A DNA stretch of 64,000 nt, from contig NZ_CP034437.1 in NCBI RefSeq assembly GCF_003952225.1, forward strand, positions 5,814,001 through 5,878,000, read 5' to 3'. This stretch comes from Paenibacillus albus (GTDB lineage Bacteria; Bacillota; Bacilli; Paenibacillales; Paenibacillaceae). The number at the start of each line of letters is the position of its first letter. The stretch's first letter is position 1. Below are positions 51,687-61,114 of this stretch, piece after piece. The position numbers and the translations under genes were made by a program. The notes under the pieces are model-generated. The model did no database searches. It had not been told where the DNA came from and was given only the letters and a program-made list of their open reading frames with translations.

Positions 51687-52401
51687 AGCGATTCTCCCAC
51701 AGCATGCGAGCCTTCCGCGATAGAGACGAATCGAACGACATCCCCTGTCCGCAGCAAAATCGGCTCCTCACGCTTCGGATCAAACAAGCTCAGCGGCGTT
51801 CGGCCGATCAGCTGCCAGCCCCAGGCGTAGCCAGTGGGTAAACGCCGGTCTGCCCGCCTGCAATGCCTACCGCACCTGCCGGAACGAGGCTTCGCGGCGA
51901 GGATCGGCGCGGCTGGCTCAGCTCTGCCGGCAGCCCCGTCAAATACGGAAACCCTGGCATAAAACCAATCATGGCCACCTGATACACCGCTTCAGAGTGC
52001 CGCTTGATGAACGCAGCTTCGCTCATCCCAGCCCGCTCCGCGCATTGCGGCAAGTCAGGTCCATGCATATTGCCATAATAAACTGGAATTTCGATCATGC
52101 GCGGCTCAAGTGGAGCTTCAGCAGGCTTAATATGTCCTTGTACCATTGCCAGCACCTCGGCAGCCGCATCTTCATACAAGCGCTTCAGAGGATTATAAAC
52201 GACAGTCACCGTTGTGTATGCCGGAACAACATCAACAATCCAGCTTTGCCTCGCCTCTCGAAGCACTTCTGCTATCGCTGCGCTTTGCTGCCATAAGGGC
52301 TTATTCTCATGTTGAAGCGGCAGCTGAATGACAAGTGCGCGGTCGCCAAGCGGTATAATGCTCATCTTCAATCCGTCCGCCGTAATCACAAAATCCACCA
52401 T
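51683..52401 (-). pseudogene. pxpB: 5-oxoprolinase subunit PxpB (KipI family), frameshifted
   Basis: The N-terminal 180-190 residues match PxpB/KipI ([65 protein letters not shown]) but then run into a stop at 51808. Adding one G to the GGGG run (complement of 51819-51822) restores [16 protein letters not shown] and the rest of the family C-terminus, ending TGA at 51683 in overlap with the pxpC ATG. So one base is missing at the end of a homopolymer. It may be a genuine recent mutation, a slippage site or a sequence error. The start may be ATG at 52401 or 52365. Confidence 0.85.
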
Positions 52402-52483
52402 TTTTCTCAAAATTTCTACATTGCAATTATTAGTTGGAAGTTAATTCCGATTACGTTGTTACCCTCTAGTTTGTACCATTATA

Positions 52484-52542
52484 GCCCTTTTTGTCTAGCA
52501 CCTTCTTAACACTTTTCTAAAACATTTTCCGACAAAAAGGGC
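52484..52542. terminator. inverted repeat downstream of the VWA gene
   Basis: GCCCTTTTTGTC (52484-52495) and GACAAAAAGGGC (52531-52542) form a perfect 12-bp stem with a 35-base loop, 8 bases beyond the VWA stop. It could end that minus-strand transcript. A TATAAT on the minus strand (52483-52478) lies beside it and may belong to the pxpB promoter. Confidence 0.45.
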
Positions 52543-52549
52543 CTAGCTT

Positions 52550-53992
52550 CTACGAAGTATATCGATTGATCACATCGACGAGCAGTTCATTCAACGCTTT
52601 CACTTCAAATTCCCCGACCGCTGGCTTCAAATGGCCGTTTCCGATGCCGCTGTGATCGGTCAAGAACAAGTAAGTGCCGCCCGTCGCGGCAGCAATAAAC
52701 CGCATCAAATACTCCGTGCCGACATCCACGCCGCTCGAAGCGACAGGGATGATTCGAATGCCTTCTGCTGCAGCGGCCTCAATCAGCTCATGCATATGCT
52801 TCGTCACTTTGCGATCATGGTGCGGAGGGGCGTCCATGACTAGGAACAGCAGCCGTGCTCTAGCGTCATTGCTCCATTTGTGCTCATTGATCGCATTCTC
52901 CAGCGCTTGGTCCACAGCCTCCGGAAAGTCTCCGCCGCCTGCTGCTTTCTGCTGCCCAAGCTGCTTTACAACTTCATCAATATCGCCCGTAAACGGAAAA
53001 TCACGCACGACATACAAATCATTCTTATCCCGGTAAAAGTTCGCGCTCACCCGGATATCCAGCTGCTGTCCGTTGTCCTGGCCGACCCGCTCGACGACGT
53101 CCTTCAGCTCTGTTTTCAAATAATTCAGCTCATCCTCCATCGAACCTGTCGTATCTACGACAAGCATCAAATCAAGTGCTGTCGGGATTTTAGCTGTTTC
53201 GTTGAGTTCTATTTTCAAGGCAGAGTCTCTTGGAATCGGCACATTCTCGTATCGTTTCTCGCTGTTGCCGGACTCCACAACCACCCCGTACGTATCTCTC
53301 GTCCCCTGTTCGTCGAACAAGCCTGCAAAAGCATACGCTTCTCCATCCATATTCGTGCGCGCTTCCCAGACTGTCTCTCCGTCCTCATCTACGATGCTGA
53401 CGTCCGCGTCAGGCACCGGCTTGCCGCCGCCCGTCACGATCACCTCCAGCCGATTCTCCGGAAACATCGACCAGTACGACTCGTTATCCGCACCTTCATT
53501 TCCTTGAAGCAGCTTCTTCCACTTCTTCCACTCTCCAAGGTCATCCCATTCCCCCGCTGTCAATTGGCCGGGTTGTGAGCTGTCGTATTGCGAGTTGCTG
53601 GAATCATCGTGAGCGTCTTTCGAGCCTGTATCATCTGCCGCTGGTTTGTCTGGCGAGGCGGTACTGTCGGATTTGCTGTCGGATGCGCTGTCGGATGAGC
53701 TGTCAGATTTGCTGGAGTTAGAGTTCGATGAGGAGCCGCTGTCGTTGGTTGTGCTTTCCGAGCTGCTTTTGCCCGAATTGTCCGAGGTTGCTGCATTTCC
53801 CGCATCGTCCGCCGCCGCCGTGTTCGAAGAGTTTGCGTCCGCGCTGTTGTTGCTTTGATTGTTGTTACCTGAAGAGCATCCCGTCATAAGCGTAATGAGT
53901 GCGGTTGCCAATAGCAGGCCTGCCTTAAGCTTTGCTGCGCGTTTCTGTTTTCTTTCTCTCTTTAATTGAAATCGCTTCGCTTGTTGTTGCAT
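52550..53992 (-). CDS. VWA-domain lipoprotein with disordered Ser/Asp linker
   Basis: Starting at the ATG at 53992 (AAGGGGGAG 6 bases upstream) gives 480 residues. The N-terminus is basic (QLKRERKQKRAAKLK) followed by a hydrophobic stretch and lipobox LMTGC. Residues 40-165 are a low-complexity Ser/Asn/Asp/Lys linker. After a short domain with a carboxypeptidase-regulatory-like segment (GGKPVPDADVSIVDEDG), a von Willebrand A domain follows with MIDAS motif DTTGS and the DAPPHHD loop. It is likely anchored to the outer membrane face and binds proteins in a metal-dependent way. The partner is unknown. Confidence 0.85.
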   Translation of the reverse strand: MQQQAKRFQLKRERKQKRAAKLKAGLLLATALITLMTGCSSGNNNQSNNSADANSSNTAAADDAGNAATSDNSGKSSSESTTNDSGSSSNSNSSKSDSSSDSASDSKSDSTASPDKPAADDTGSKDAHDDSSNSQYDSSQPGQLTAGEWDDLGEWKKWKKLLQGNEGADNESYWSMFPENRLEVIVTGGGKPVPDADVSIVDEDGETVWEARTNMDGEAYAFAGLFDEQGTRDTYGVVVESGNSEKRYENVPIPRDSALKIELNETAKIPTALDLMLVVDTTGSMEDELNYLKTELKDVVERVGQDNGQQLDIRVSANFYRDKNDLYVVRDFPFTGDIDEVVKQLGQQKAAGGGDFPEAVDQALENAINEHKWSNDARARLLFLVMDAPPHHDRKVTKHMHELIEAAAAEGIRIIPVASSGVDVGTEYLMRFIAAATGGTYLFLTDHSGIGNGHLKPAVGEFEVKALNELLVDVINRYTS

Positions 53993-54153
53993 GCCAAACT
54001 CCCCCTTGAGTAGCAAGTTAAGCCGCCTAATATTTGTAAAAGACGCCTTATCACTTTCGACGTATGGGCCGGAGCAATTGTTGCAATATCGGAGGGGGGA
54101 CATTACAATCGGGAGAAGATTATTTTTGCGAAGAAGGAAGGAGGCTTGCTGGC

Positions 54154-54456
54154 ATGGATACGTATCATCTGGCGGAACTTAGTATCACTTATAACGAGAC
54201 CACCACGCGGCTTGCCTTCAAGGCTGCCCAGCTAGTTGTCGTCACGGAGACGGGTTTTAAGCTGTGGTACATCGAGATTGACGGAATGACGCAGACAGCG
54301 CTGCTTCATATGTTCAACGAATCCGAACAGATCGGCGTTACACTTGCAGGAATCACAGCAGGAGGCAAACCGTTCAACGCATACGGCTACTTCCATCCCA
54401 ACGTTCAGCACCACGCAGCAGCGATCCGCGGCGACGGGGAATTGGCAGGGTTTTAA
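54154..54456 (+). CDS. small hypothetical protein
   Basis: The ATG at 54154 has AGGAGG 9 bases upstream, giving 100 residues. Composition suggests a compact beta-rich fold (LSITYNETTTRLAFKAAQLVV; WYIEIDG; VTLAGITAGG). There is no signal peptide, membrane helix or cysteine. No family is recognised. It is divergent from the VWA gene and precedes a 1-kb repeat-filled region. Confidence 0.6.
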   Translation: MDTYHLAELSITYNETTTRLAFKAAQLVVVTETGFKLWYIEIDGMTQTALLHMFNESEQIGVTLAGITAGGKPFNAYGYFHPNVQHHAAAIRGDGELAGF

Positions 54457-54614
54457 AATAGCGCTCAGGTGGAGGGGCCGTCGTATAGCTGCGGGACCTC
54501 TTCTGCCTATTTCGGTGTTATGCAACTGGGGGGAGGGGTTCCGAGGACCCCTCTTGCATTAAAAATGCTGATCGTACTAATTAAAGTACAACATCTATTG
54601 CCTCAGTCCAGTTA

Positions 54615-55310
54615 TGAATTAGTTTGCTAACCAGCTACGTCCTCCCGTTCATCGTATCCCCACCAATGTAGTCCACCAGACCAGCTACTTTCTCTCATTC
54701 GACCACATTTCCGCCAATGTAGTCCACCTAACCAGCTTCTTTCTCTCAATTCACCGAATTCCCACCTATGTAGTCCTCTAGACCAGCTTCTTTCTCTCGT
54801 TCCATCGTATTCCCACCAATGTAGTCCACCTAACCAGCTTCTTTGTAAATCCCTGAGGAATTCTCTTCCACCAAATTAGCTCCTTCTCCACCTATGTAGA
54901 TCCCTCAGGAATTCTCTTTCGCTTAATTAGCTCTTTCCCTACCTATGTAGATCCCTAGGGGATTCTCTTTCACCAAATTAGCTTCTTCTTTACCTATGTA
55001 GATCCCCAGGGGATTCTCTTTCGCCGAATTAGCTTCTTCTTTACCTATGTAGATCCCTAGGGGATTCTCTTCCACCAAATTAGCTCCTTCTCCGCCTATG
55101 TAGATCCCTAGGGGATTCTCTTTCGCCGAATCAGCTTCTTTCCCACCAATGTAGATCCCTCAGGGATTCTCTTCCACCAAATCAGCTCATTCTCCACCTA
55201 TGTAGATCCCTAGGGGATTCTCTTTCGCCAATTCGGCTCCTTCCCCACCTATGTAGATCCCTAGGGTACTCTCTTTCGCCGAACCAGCCCCTCTTCCCAA
55301 CTTCCTGGCC
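54615..55310. repeat. 51-bp tandem repeat array, about 13 units, two subfamilies
   Basis: The 1-kb gap 54457-55463 is mostly one array. The landmark (T/A)ATGTAG recurs at 54665, 54716, 54767 and 54818 (subfamily A, followed by TCCACC and the segment CCAGCTTCTTTCTCTC). It then recurs at 54842 (degenerate), 54893, 54944, 54995, 55046, 55097, 55148, 55199 and 55250 (subfamily B, followed by ATCCCTAGGGGATTCTC). Spacing is exactly 51 bases except a 24-base step at the junction. Subfamily B units contain a small palindrome ATCCC/GGGAT. Stops occur in the obvious frames, so it is non-coding. Confidence 0.92.
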
Positions 55311-55332
55311 CATTTCCCATCACTTCCCCACA

Positions 55333-55373
55333 ACAAAAAACAACAGCCCCATCCCACAAAGGATGAGGCTGCC
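55333..55373 (-). terminator. intrinsic terminator of the TetR gene
   Basis: On the minus strand CAGCCTCATCC and GGGATGGGGCTG pair around a short loop, followed by TTGTTTTTTG. It lies about 90 bases beyond the TetR stop, between it and the 51-bp array. Confidence 0.85.
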
Positions 55374-55463
55374 GTTCCTATCGTCTATCGTCGATCATCC
55401 ATCGTCTACCTTCTCTAATAAACGCTATCACCGTTCCCACCGTCCGCCCAAAACCGCCGGCCA

Positions 55464-56042
55464 CTACACCGTTATCGCTCTAAAAAACAACTCAAATGCC
55501 ATCGCCATCCGATTGTCGAGCGGCTCGTCATCCTCTTCCATCGACCAGATGATGAGTGTGCCGAAGTAGGATTGGAACGCTTGCTGGGCGATCATCTCGG
55601 CTGGCATGTCGCGGCGGAGCTCACCGTTCTCCTGACCTTGTCGGATGAGCGGGAGAAGCACCTCCTTGAGCGAGTCGAGCAAACGGTTGTGCGACCCTAG
55701 CTGACGCTGGCTGCCGAACATCGCTTGGAAGAGAGCGCGTGTCAGCGTCTTGCTCAGCTCAAACTCCTTGACGAGCTGGAAGATCAATAACTGAAACCGC
55801 GGTACGAGCGGTCCTGGTTGGTCCTGCAGCTTCGCGACCTCATTCATAGCGAATACCGCCTGCAAATCACATATAAGCTCATCCTTCGATGAGAAATAGT
55901 TAAAAAAAGTCCCTTTCGCAACGCCAGCCTGCTTCGCGATCTCTTCGACCGTCGTCGCTTCATAGCCATTATCCGCGATTAAATCAAGCGCCGCTTCCTT
56001 GATGCGCAGGCGCGTCTGTTCCTTTTTGAGCTCGCGCTTCAT
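55464..56042 (-). CDS. TetR/AcrR family transcriptional regulator
   Basis: The 192-residue protein starts at ATG 7 bases after GGAGGA. It has an N-terminal TetR helix-turn-helix (AALDLIADNGYEATTVEEIAKQAGVAKGTFFNYFSSKDEL) and a helical ligand-binding C-terminal domain (residues 60-192). It is divergent from a large MMPL exporter 262 bases away and is the likely repressor of that gene. A candidate operator is described at 56218. The ligand is unknown. Confidence 0.92.
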   Translation of the reverse strand: MKRELKKEQTRLRIKEAALDLIADNGYEATTVEEIAKQAGVAKGTFFNYFSSKDELICDLQAVFAMNEVAKLQDQPGPLVPRFQLLIFQLVKEFELSKTLTRALFQAMFGSQRQLGSHNRLLDSLKEVLLPLIRQGQENGELRRDMPAEMIAQQAFQSYFGTLIIWSMEEDDEPLDNRMAMAFELFFRAITV

Positions 56043-56217
56043 CGTTGATTCCTCCGTCATTTCTGCGTTCTACTCTATTTTATTGTAGCATAGCCCCTAT
56101 CTACCGTAAATATTACATGACCAGCAGTCTAAACTTTCAGTAATCAAATATTTCAAAGCATCGTAATATATACCCTGATATAGGATAATGCTACACTCAA
56201 CGATGCGAAATAATTAT

Positions 56218-56265
56218 GACCGACGGTCCAAAATATTGACTTCAGTTCTTCCGTTGCGCTATAAC
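56218..56265 (+). promoter_or_regulatory. MMPL promoter with candidate TetR operator
   Basis: The near-palindrome GACCGACGGTC (56218-56228) lies just upstream of a -35 TTGACT (56236-56241), an 18-base spacer and -10 TATAAC (56260-56265). A weaker match GACCAGCAGTC occurs near 56122-56132, closer to the TetR start. Divergent repression of both genes is the plausible scheme. Confidence 0.55.
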
Positions 56266-56303
56266 TAAACTAGAGTATACGATGCACGAGGAGGAATAAA
56301 GAA

Positions 56304-59231
56304 ATGACAGAACGATTCATTCGCGGACTTGCCAAAGCGAAGTGGGCAATCATTATCGGCTGGCTCGTCATTACGGTCGTTTCCGTATTAACGCTGCCGA
56401 ATTTGCAGTCCATCGTCCGCCAAACGGAGCAGAAGTTCATCCCGGCTAATTCGGAGTCAGTCGTTGCGAAGCAAATTCTTGAGCGGATCAATCCGGAGAC
56501 AACGGTGAAATCTAGCGCCATTATTGTTTTCTCACGCGAAAATGGACTGACGGAGCAGGATCGCAGCTGGCTGAAAGCCAAAGTCGATGAGCTCACGAAG
56601 CTGAAGGCAGACCAAGGCTTCAAGTCGGTGCAATCGGCGTACGAAACGCCTGAGCTTGCTTCCAAGTTTCGCAGCAAGGACGGTACGACGGAGCTCGTCA
56701 TCGTCGGATTCACGCGAGCGGATAACGACGCGCTTACGCAAGAAGCGGTCGATATTGTCTCCTCCAAGGTCGAAGGGGCCCCAAATGGCACCAAGGTTGA
56801 GCTGACGGGCAGCGCGCCAATCGGGAAGGATTTTCAGAGCAGCTCGGAAGAAGGCTTGAAGAAGACGGAGCTTCTTACTGTCTTTCTTGTCCTAATTATT
56901 CTGCTTATTGTTTTCCGTTCGCCGGTTGCACCATTCATCCCGCTCATTACGATCGGCATCTCGCTCGTCATTACGACAGGCCTTGTGGCCGAAGCGACGC
57001 ATTTTGGCATGCCGGTCTCTTCTTTCACCCAATCGTTCTTAATAGCGGTCATGTTCGGGGCGGGTACGGATTACTGCATTCTACTCATTCAGCGGTTCCG
57101 CGAAGAGCTCGTCCATGACGACGATAAAGTAGAAGCACTCGTCAGAACGATGCGGACAGTTGGCAAGACTGTCGCTTTTTCGGCAAGTACGGTGTTCGTC
57201 GCATTCTTCCTGATCGGCTTTGCCCAGTTCGGGCTTTACCAGTCGGCTGTAGGTGTCGCGATCGGCGTGGCCGTTACGCTTATTGCAGGATTAACATTGA
57301 CGCCGGCGCTCTTATTGGTGTTTGGCAAAGCGACATTTTGGCCTTCCAAGGCAGCTGGCCAAGGTCATGGCGAGTCGAAGCTGTGGAAAGGAATGGCCTC
57401 TCTTGCTGCACGCAGACCGGTTGCCATCCTGCTCGTAACCGTGCTGCTGCTGACGCCCCTAACGCTGCTTTATCATAATAAACGCTCTTTCGATGATCTC
57501 GCCGAAATCGATCCGAAGCTCGGCTCGGTGCAAGGGTTCCGTCAAGTCGAGCATTCCTTCGGCTCCGGCGAAGTGTTCCCGCTGTCCGTTGCGCTGACTT
57601 CGTCCGAATCCATGCGAACGCCGGCAGCACTGGCAGCACTAGAAACCGCAAGCGCAAGCGTCGCGAAGTTAAGCGGCGTTAAGGAAGTCCGCAGCGCCGT
57701 TCGCCCACTTGGCGAGCAGCTGAAGGATCTAACCGTCTCGGACCAGCTGACGAAAACCACCGACGCGCTTCAGCAGATGAAAGACGGCGTCGACAAAGTA
57801 GCCGGCGGCCTTCAGGATGCCAGCGGTTCGCTGGATAGCGGCCAAGGCGATGTGCAGAAGCTGACGGACGGCCTCCGCACGATGGCATCCAAGACAACAG
57901 AAGCACAGAAAGGGCTCCAGCAAATCTACGGCGGCCTCGAACAGGCCTCCAAGGGAGCCGGCAATATCGAAGGCGGCCTGAAGCAAAGTACAAACGTCTC
58001 GGATTCGATGAGCGGCGATCTGCAAGCGCTGCTGAAGAAGTACCCGGAGCTGGCCAAAGAACCTGAGATGCAGCAGCTGCTCGGCAAGCAAAAAGGACTC
58101 TCAGGCGGCTTACATCAGCTTCAAAGCGGAGCAGGCCAGCTCGCTTCCAGCTTCACGAAGCTGAATCCCGGCGTGCAATCGGTCACGAGCGGACTTGGTC
58201 AGCTCGTAGCCGGACAGAACGATGCGGCCGATGGAACCGCCAAGCTAGGCGGAGGCCTCAAAGAGCTGACAAGCGGCCTGAAGGATGGAGCGAAAGGCCT
58301 TGCTGATGTTTCAAGCGGGCTCACCACCGTAAGCGACGCGCAGAAGTCCATCGGAGACAGCCAAATTCCTGGCTGGAACCTGCCGCAGTCCGCGCTTGAT
58401 ACGCCGGAGATGCAGCAAGCGCTTGACTACTATATCTCGAAGGACGGCAAGACCGCGAAGCTCGATGTCGTGCTGTCCGTGAATCCGTATTCACCAGAGG
58501 CGCTTACGACCGTGGAACAAATCCGCGATGCGCTGCACAGCAGCCTCGATGGCGGCTCCATCAAAGGAGCTAAGCTGTATATTTCCGGTACATCCGCTCA
58601 AATCGATGAGCTGAAGGACATCTCGAAGACTGACTTTATGCGAACAGGCTCTTTCGTATTGATCGGTATATTCATCGTTCTCATGATTCTGCTCCGTTCG
58701 ATTATCGCGCCGCTCTACGTGCTATTGTCGCTCGGCTTTAACTTCCTTGTGACAATGGGGATCGTCGAATTCATCTTCGTCGATCTGCTTGGCAAGGAAG
58801 GGCTGTCGTGGAGCGCATCGTTCTTCGTCTTCCTCATCATCGTTGCGCTTGGCGTTGACTACAGCATCTTCCTAATGGCAAGGTTCAAGGAAGAATACCG
58901 ACCAGGCGGCATTACGTATGCGATGACGAAAGCGATGTCGACGACCGGCGGCGTTATTATTTCGGCAGCTGTAATTATGGGCGGCACCTTCGCTGCGCTG
59001 ATGCTCTCTGGCGTCAATACACTGCTGCAGATCGGTGCAGGTATCGTCATCGGGTTAATACTCTACTCAACGGTGTTCATGGGACTCGTCGTTCCAGCTC
59101 TTACCAATTTATTTGGCGAAGCGAATTGGTGGCCGTTCCGCAAGCTGACTGCGCAGCCACGGGTAGAAGCCGATGAAGAAGTAGATGCAGCGGTAAAAAC
59201 AAAGACGAAGCAATCCCCTAAATTAACATAG
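56304..59231 (+). CDS. MMPL family RND-type exporter
   Basis: The 975-residue protein starts at ATG preceded by GAGGAGGAA. It has one N-terminal helix, an external domain (about 40-190), six helices (about 195-345), a long external coiled region (about 430-740, Gly/Leu/Ser-rich with QLQSGAGQLASS-like repeats, as in YhgE/MMPL proteins), and a second set of six helices (about 780-960). The RND motif FGAGTDYCILLIQRFREE and its pair ALGVDYSIFLMARFKEE, the proton relay region, are present. It likely exports a lipid or amphipathic compound. It is controlled by the divergent TetR. Confidence 0.92.
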   Translation: MTERFIRGLAKAKWAIIIGWLVITVVSVLTLPNLQSIVRQTEQKFIPANSESVVAKQILERINPETTVKSSAIIVFSRENGLTEQDRSWLKAKVDELTKLKADQGFKSVQSAYETPELASKFRSKDGTTELVIVGFTRADNDALTQEAVDIVSSKVEGAPNGTKVELTGSAPIGKDFQSSSEEGLKKTELLTVFLVLIILLIVFRSPVAPFIPLITIGISLVITTGLVAEATHFGMPVSSFTQSFLIAVMFGAGTDYCILLIQRFREELVHDDDKVEALVRTMRTVGKTVAFSASTVFVAFFLIGFAQFGLYQSAVGVAIGVAVTLIAGLTLTPALLLVFGKATFWPSKAAGQGHGESKLWKGMASLAARRPVAILLVTVLLLTPLTLLYHNKRSFDDLAEIDPKLGSVQGFRQVEHSFGSGEVFPLSVALTSSESMRTPAALAALETASASVAKLSGVKEVRSAVRPLGEQLKDLTVSDQLTKTTDALQQMKDGVDKVAGGLQDASGSLDSGQGDVQKLTDGLRTMASKTTEAQKGLQQIYGGLEQASKGAGNIEGGLKQSTNVSDSMSGDLQALLKKYPELAKEPEMQQLLGKQKGLSGGLHQLQSGAGQLASSFTKLNPGVQSVTSGLGQLVAGQNDAADGTAKLGGGLKELTSGLKDGAKGLADVSSGLTTVSDAQKSIGDSQIPGWNLPQSALDTPEMQQALDYYISKDGKTAKLDVVLSVNPYSPEALTTVEQIRDALHSSLDGGSIKGAKLYISGTSAQIDELKDISKTDFMRTGSFVLIGIFIVLMILLRSIIAPLYVLLSLGFNFLVTMGIVEFIFVDLLGKEGLSWSASFFVFLIIVALGVDYSIFLMARFKEEYRPGGITYAMTKAMSTTGGVIISAAVIMGGTFAALMLSGVNTLLQIGAGIVIGLILYSTVFMGLVVPALTNLFGEANWWPFRKLTAQPRVEADEEVDAAVKTKTKQSPKLT

Positions 59232-59242
59232 TCATTTCTCAC

Positions 59243-59300
59243 AAAGAAGGACCTCTAGACCACGTTGATCACGTGGCCTAGAGGTCCTTCTTCTCGTTTT
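59243..59300. terminator. bidirectional terminator between the MMPL and GH29 genes
   Basis: An almost perfect inverted repeat of about 22 bp per arm (AAGAAGGACCTCTAG... pairing with ...CTAGAGGTCCTTCTT) encloses a short loop and is followed by TCTCGTTTT. Two converging genes end on either side. Confidence 0.92.
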
Positions 59301-59303
59301 ATC

Positions 59304-61067
59304 TTAAGGCTGCAGCACTTGGAGCTCAATAATCTGGAATGTCCCCGTTCCGCCGTAGTTACCCAGCGCCGTTAACCGAACATATGAAGCGTCTACTGGC
59401 GCGAACGGAATGACCTGCATCCCGCGTTGATTGCGGAGCTCACCGGAGGCAACCGGCGCTCCCCACTCCGCGCCATCGCTGCTGACATGCACCGCGAAGC
59501 CGCGAATGCGTTCGCTAAGCGGTGCAGCAAAACCACCTTCAAGCACTGGCCCCGTCTCCGGCTGCGTGATGCACAGCCCCGCCACCGACTCGGCCTCTTC
59601 CAACCGCAGCGTCAATGTCTGCGGCCAGGTGCGAGTCGTCGCTCCGCGGAAGCTGAGCCGATAGTCGCTGCTCAGCACATTCGCCGCTGTCGTGCTCGGA
59701 TGCTCGGAGCTCGCCTTAGCTGTCATGCGCTCCGGTGATACGATTCGCCTGCGCTCCGCCGTCGACAGCTTAATGATCAGATCGCCATCAAGCTCCACGC
59801 CTTCCCAAGACGGCACGACGATCTCCAATCGTCCCTCCGTCTGATAGAATGCCAGCGCAGCTCCGCTCTTCAATTCCACTGCTGCCTCTACGACATAACC
59901 GGCATCCGGCAGCACGAGCAGCTTCCCTGCAGGCGCTTCAAGCACATGCAGATAATGGGTCCTGCCGTCAGCAGTAACCGTGGTGATACCGTAAGCACCA
60001 TCCTGCCATTGACCCGGAGGGAAGCCGCCTGCATCGTATCCGCCGCCAGACGTGCCGTAGATCGAATCAGCTGCCCAAGCCATGAACCGATCAAAGTGGC
60101 CGACGAAATCTTCCAATACATGCGGGAACTCGCCGCCGACTTTCGGACCAAATCCCAAATGAGCATTCCACGATGTGCCGGCAACCGAAACGATTCGCTT
60201 TACAGTTGCTGCGTTGCTCGGAATATCTGCATAGTTCAGCTCGTATGCGCCCCAGTTCGTGTTTCCCTCACCCATGTACCACCAGTCCAGCTTTGCTTTG
60301 AATGCAAATTCCTTATCTCCTGGGCCGACCCACGTGCCGCTTGCCCAATCGTATGGCGGATTGCACAGCTTGCCGAAGTCCTCGAGCGCCATCGCGTCTT
60401 CATCATCCACAGGACCGCTGCTGAAGTCGTTGTTGATCAGAATGAGATCGTCCCGTTTCTGGTGCAGTCTGGCGAATACCTCCTGTGCTTCCAGCTTGTC
60501 GTGATAACCGTCGAACCAGAAGCCTGCGACGGCAGGATAGTTATCAAGCAGCTCCTCCATCACTTCAATGCTATACGTCAAATAGTCTTCGCGAGAGTGA
60601 ATATCAACCGTGGGATCTTGCTTGTAGGCCTGATACGCATCCTTATCCAGCCATTCAATGCCTCCATGGATCGCATTCTTCGAATCTCGATTGATGTAGA
60701 CAATGATTCGAATATCCGCCACTGCCGCTTCATCCAGCAGCTCCTGCAAGTAGTCGCGCCTTGTGCTCTTGCTTCCCGGAATATTGGATTTCCAAATCTT
60801 CAGATATCCCTGCTCGCAATGGAAGGTCGCAAGTGTAATATACTTTGCGCGTAGACGCTTCGCCGTATCAATCCAGTGGCTTGCCTGCCAACCAGCTTGC
60901 TCGACCGCATAGTCAAACTCCTCTACACTCTGATGCGGATAACGAAGATCCGGACCGAATGGGTCCGTCTCATGCTCGCCCGTATGCATCCCCCAATGCA
61001 AAAACAGACCGATACGCGCATCGCGATACCACTGCTTCATGCGCTCGTCCTTGGTCAAACGTCCCAT
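59304..61067 (-). CDS. alpha-L-fucosidase-like glycoside hydrolase (GH29) with CBM-like C-terminus
   Basis: The 587-residue protein opens with a GH29 barrel: RIGLFLHWGMHTGE, FHCEQGYLKIWKS, and the nucleophile region AGFWFDGYHD (Asp186). After the catalytic domain (to about 350) comes a beta-sandwich with Ig-like strands. The C-terminal 140 residues (KASSEHPSTTAANVLSSDYRLSFRG...YVRLTALGNYGGTGTFQIIELQVL) are an F5/8-type, CBM32-like domain. There is no signal peptide, so it probably acts inside the cell on sugars brought in by the neighbouring ABC transporter. Fucose specificity is by family only. Confidence 0.85.
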   Translation of the reverse strand: MGRLTKDERMKQWYRDARIGLFLHWGMHTGEHETDPFGPDLRYPHQSVEEFDYAVEQAGWQASHWIDTAKRLRAKYITLATFHCEQGYLKIWKSNIPGSKSTRRDYLQELLDEAAVADIRIIVYINRDSKNAIHGGIEWLDKDAYQAYKQDPTVDIHSREDYLTYSIEVMEELLDNYPAVAGFWFDGYHDKLEAQEVFARLHQKRDDLILINNDFSSGPVDDEDAMALEDFGKLCNPPYDWASGTWVGPGDKEFAFKAKLDWWYMGEGNTNWGAYELNYADIPSNAATVKRIVSVAGTSWNAHLGFGPKVGGEFPHVLEDFVGHFDRFMAWAADSIYGTSGGGYDAGGFPPGQWQDGAYGITTVTADGRTHYLHVLEAPAGKLLVLPDAGYVVEAAVELKSGAALAFYQTEGRLEIVVPSWEGVELDGDLIIKLSTAERRRIVSPERMTAKASSEHPSTTAANVLSSDYRLSFRGATTRTWPQTLTLRLEEAESVAGLCITQPETGPVLEGGFAAPLSERIRGFAVHVSSDGAEWGAPVASGELRNQRGMQVIPFAPVDASYVRLTALGNYGGTGTFQIIELQVLQP

Positions 61068-61114
61068 CGCCGCTACTTCCTTTCGATAGTGGATTCGGCC
61101 GCAGCTAACACAAA

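Noticed and set aside
54615-55310. CRISPR array
   Set aside because: The whole 51-bp unit is repeated, with no unique spacers between conserved repeats, and there are no cas genes. It is a tandem minisatellite-type array.
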